From NCBI GenBank assembly GCA_024680675.1, contig JAILBX010000115.1:1-42460 (forward strand): a stretch of DNA of 42,460 bases, read 5' to 3'. Position numbers and translations under genes: made by a program. Of the stretch, positions 41,629 through 42,460 are shown in pieces. The notes under the pieces were generated by a model, which worked only from the letters and a program-made list of their open reading frames with translations, was not told where the DNA came from and made no database searches. Source of the stretch: Lachnospiraceae bacterium (lineage in GTDB: Bacteria > Bacillota > Clostridia > Lachnospirales > Lachnospiraceae). Within the stretch, counting starts at the first letter, position 1. Each line of letters starts with the position of its first letter.

Positions 41629-42384
41629 ATGCATTTTAAAAAGGTAAGAGTTTTTTTGGCATTATTGACAGCAGCCACCCTGGCGGTTTTTGAACCGGCA
41701 ACCGTTTTGGCTGCAGAAAAGGTAGCGGTTGTTTCAGAGGAAGCTGACGCAAGTCAGCTGTCACAGGAAGAAACTAGTGAGACTCTTTTGAGTAGTGATG
41801 TTACGATCACCTTAGGTGAGGGAACAGCTACAAGCAGCGAGGATACCGCAAGCAAGGTTACAATAGAAGCCTCTGAAAATGGAGTAAGTACGGTAACAAT
41901 AAACGAAGCAGGTACTTATACTCTGACAGGAGATGGATCAGGACTTGCTATTGCCATAAAAAAAGGATTGACAGACGGAGTTACTCTTATTTTAAGCAAT
42001 GCCACTATAGACAATCAGAACTATAACACTAAGGCAGGAGAGGATGCTCCGGTTATTGAGTGCGGTCAGGGGACACCCCTTACTCTCAGTCTGGAGGGAT
42101 CAAATACAATATACGGAAGCTCCAGTTATACTACGGAACCTGAGGCGCTGATATCCGTAAAGAAAGACGGTAATCTTACAGTTAGCGGAACAGGAAGTCT
42201 GATCCTGAGTGATAAGATGAGTGATGAAACAATAGATGCTCGTCATCAGGATTATCCTCTACCGGTTGCTCTTCCTGGGCCACATCGTCATCATCACCCT
42301 GCAGCATCTGCTGACTTTGAGCAGCGTTATCAGAACTGTCAGAATTGTCTAAGTCGCCCTGAGTGTCATCATCGCCATTCCTAA
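41629..42384 (+). CDS. Secreted carbohydrate-binding beta-helix protein (Cthe_2159/DUF4353-like), chimeric 3' end
   Basis: ATG 41629 follows AGGAGG and opens a signal peptide (MHFKKVRVFLALLTAATLAV, cleavage near VLAA). A beta-helix start follows, with Thr/Val/Gly-rich repeats such as INEAGTYTLTGDGSGL and DNLTVSGTG-like strands, matching the carbohydrate-binding family of C. thermocellum Cthe_2159, a polygalacturonate-binding protein. Only residues 1 to about 203 look authentic. From about 42238 the reading frame becomes His/Pro-rich and implausible and ends at 42384, while the opposite strand is open and protein-like. The natural C-terminus is therefore missing. Confidence 0.7.
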   Translation: MHFKKVRVFLALLTAATLAVFEPATVLAAEKVAVVSEEADASQLSQEETSETLLSSDVTITLGEGTATSSEDTASKVTIEASENGVSTVTINEAGTYTLTGDGSGLAIAIKKGLTDGVTLILSNATIDNQNYNTKAGEDAPVIECGQGTPLTLSLEGSNTIYGSSSYTTEPEALISVKKDGNLTVSGTGSLILSDKMSDETIDARHQDYPLPVALPGPHRHHHPAASADFEQRYQNCQNCLSRPECHHRHS

Positions 42385-42460
42385 CGACAAAGCCCTCCGC
42401 TGTTTCATCGATGACAGTCGACTTCTCCTCTCCGGCATCGGCGGTGTTGAACTCCTCGAC
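42182..42460 (-). CDS. Partial acidic protein on the minus strand, entering from the right edge
   Basis: Read from the window edge, this frame is open for 92 codons. The first 74 (42460-42239) give an Asp/Glu/Gln/Ser-rich sequence including RNGDDDTQGDLDNSDSSDNA and LQGDDDDVAQEEQPVEDNPD, typical of a disordered acidic linker. After that it runs into the reverse of the carbohydrate-binding gene (His/Ser-rich, to TAA at 42184-42182), which is not real coding. No start or known domain is visible. The base composition is visibly more GC-rich than the rest of the window. Confidence 0.45.
   Translation of the reverse strand, partial: VEEFNTADAGEEKSTVIDETAEGFVVRNGDDDTQGDLDNSDSSDNAAQSQQMLQGDDDDVAQEEQPVEDNPDDEHLLFHHSSYHSGSDFLFR

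Noticed and set aside
42240-42384. His/Pro-rich C-terminus of the last + strand ORF as a metal-binding tail
   Set aside because: It is more simply explained as the complement of an acidic Asp-rich coding sequence on the other strand: GAT/GAC codons read backwards give ATC/GTC and, out of frame, CAT/CGT.

Overview
The window reads as chromosomal DNA of a low-to-moderate GC, anaerobic Firmicute, most likely a Lachnospiraceae (Butyrivibrio/Lachnospira/Roseburia-like) bacterium. Supporting signs are the AGA/AGG- and ATA-rich codon use, strong AGGAGG ribosome sites, an NfnAB electron-bifurcating transhydrogenase, the archaeal/clostridial-type LeuCD, the NusG-II/Gx-transporter pair, a DUF4317-like protein and a plant cell-wall (pectin) utilisation operon. 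This assignment is inference; no rRNA or other taxonomic marker is present. Nearly all genes are on the + strand. No intergenic gap exceeds 300 bases, and I see no tRNA, rRNA, CRISPR array, prophage or complete insertion sequence.

Layout. (1) 1-217: a series of hairpins at the window edge, then a promoter. (2) 218-2487: nfnA-nfnB. (3) 2547-17124: a long co-directional run of mainly housekeeping genes: rlmH, pyrimidine-nucleoside phosphorylase, phoH-like/ybeY, a MurJ/SpoVB-type flippase, two unrelated-family flavoproteins, a DUF896 protein, 5-formyl-THF cyclo-ligase, miaB, leuCD, NusG-II and Gx membrane proteins, ruvAB. (4) 17160-32445: a pectin/oligogalacturonide locus. An AraC-type regulator is divergent from an 11-gene operon encoding a lipoprotein sugar-binding protein, two ABC permeases, GH43, GH105, GH28, a CE8 pectin methylesterase, a TIM-barrel isomerase/epimerase, KDG kinase, tagaturonate reductase and altronate dehydratase, closed by a strong terminator. 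(5) 32548-41441: zapA, a U32 peptidase, an FtsW/RodA protein, then a peroxide-stress pair (OhrR-type MarR regulator and glutathione peroxidase), a DUF4317-like protein, a PBP transpeptidase and a MATE transporter. (6) 41629-42460: the start of a secreted carbohydrate-binding protein that breaks off abruptly near 42238, after which the coding signal is on the other strand.

How the pectin genes work together. None of the four carbohydrate-active enzymes has a signal peptide, whereas the binding protein is a clear lipoprotein. The operon therefore looks built to import methylated or decorated pectin oligosaccharides and finish demethylation and saccharification in the cytoplasm, then send galacturonate through tagaturonate, altronate and KDG to KDPG. 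The ABC ATPase, uronate isomerase (UxaC), KDPG aldolase and any pectate lyase are not in the window.

I did not find a clearly undescribed system. The best leads are the cytoplasmic pectin operon with its unassigned TIM-barrel enzyme, a perfect 28-bp operator inside a consensus promoter before the OhrR-type gene, a terminator hairpin that carries the rlmH ribosome site in its loop, a probable leaderless AraC-type gene, and the strand-switch junction at the right end, which may be an assembly or amplification artefact.
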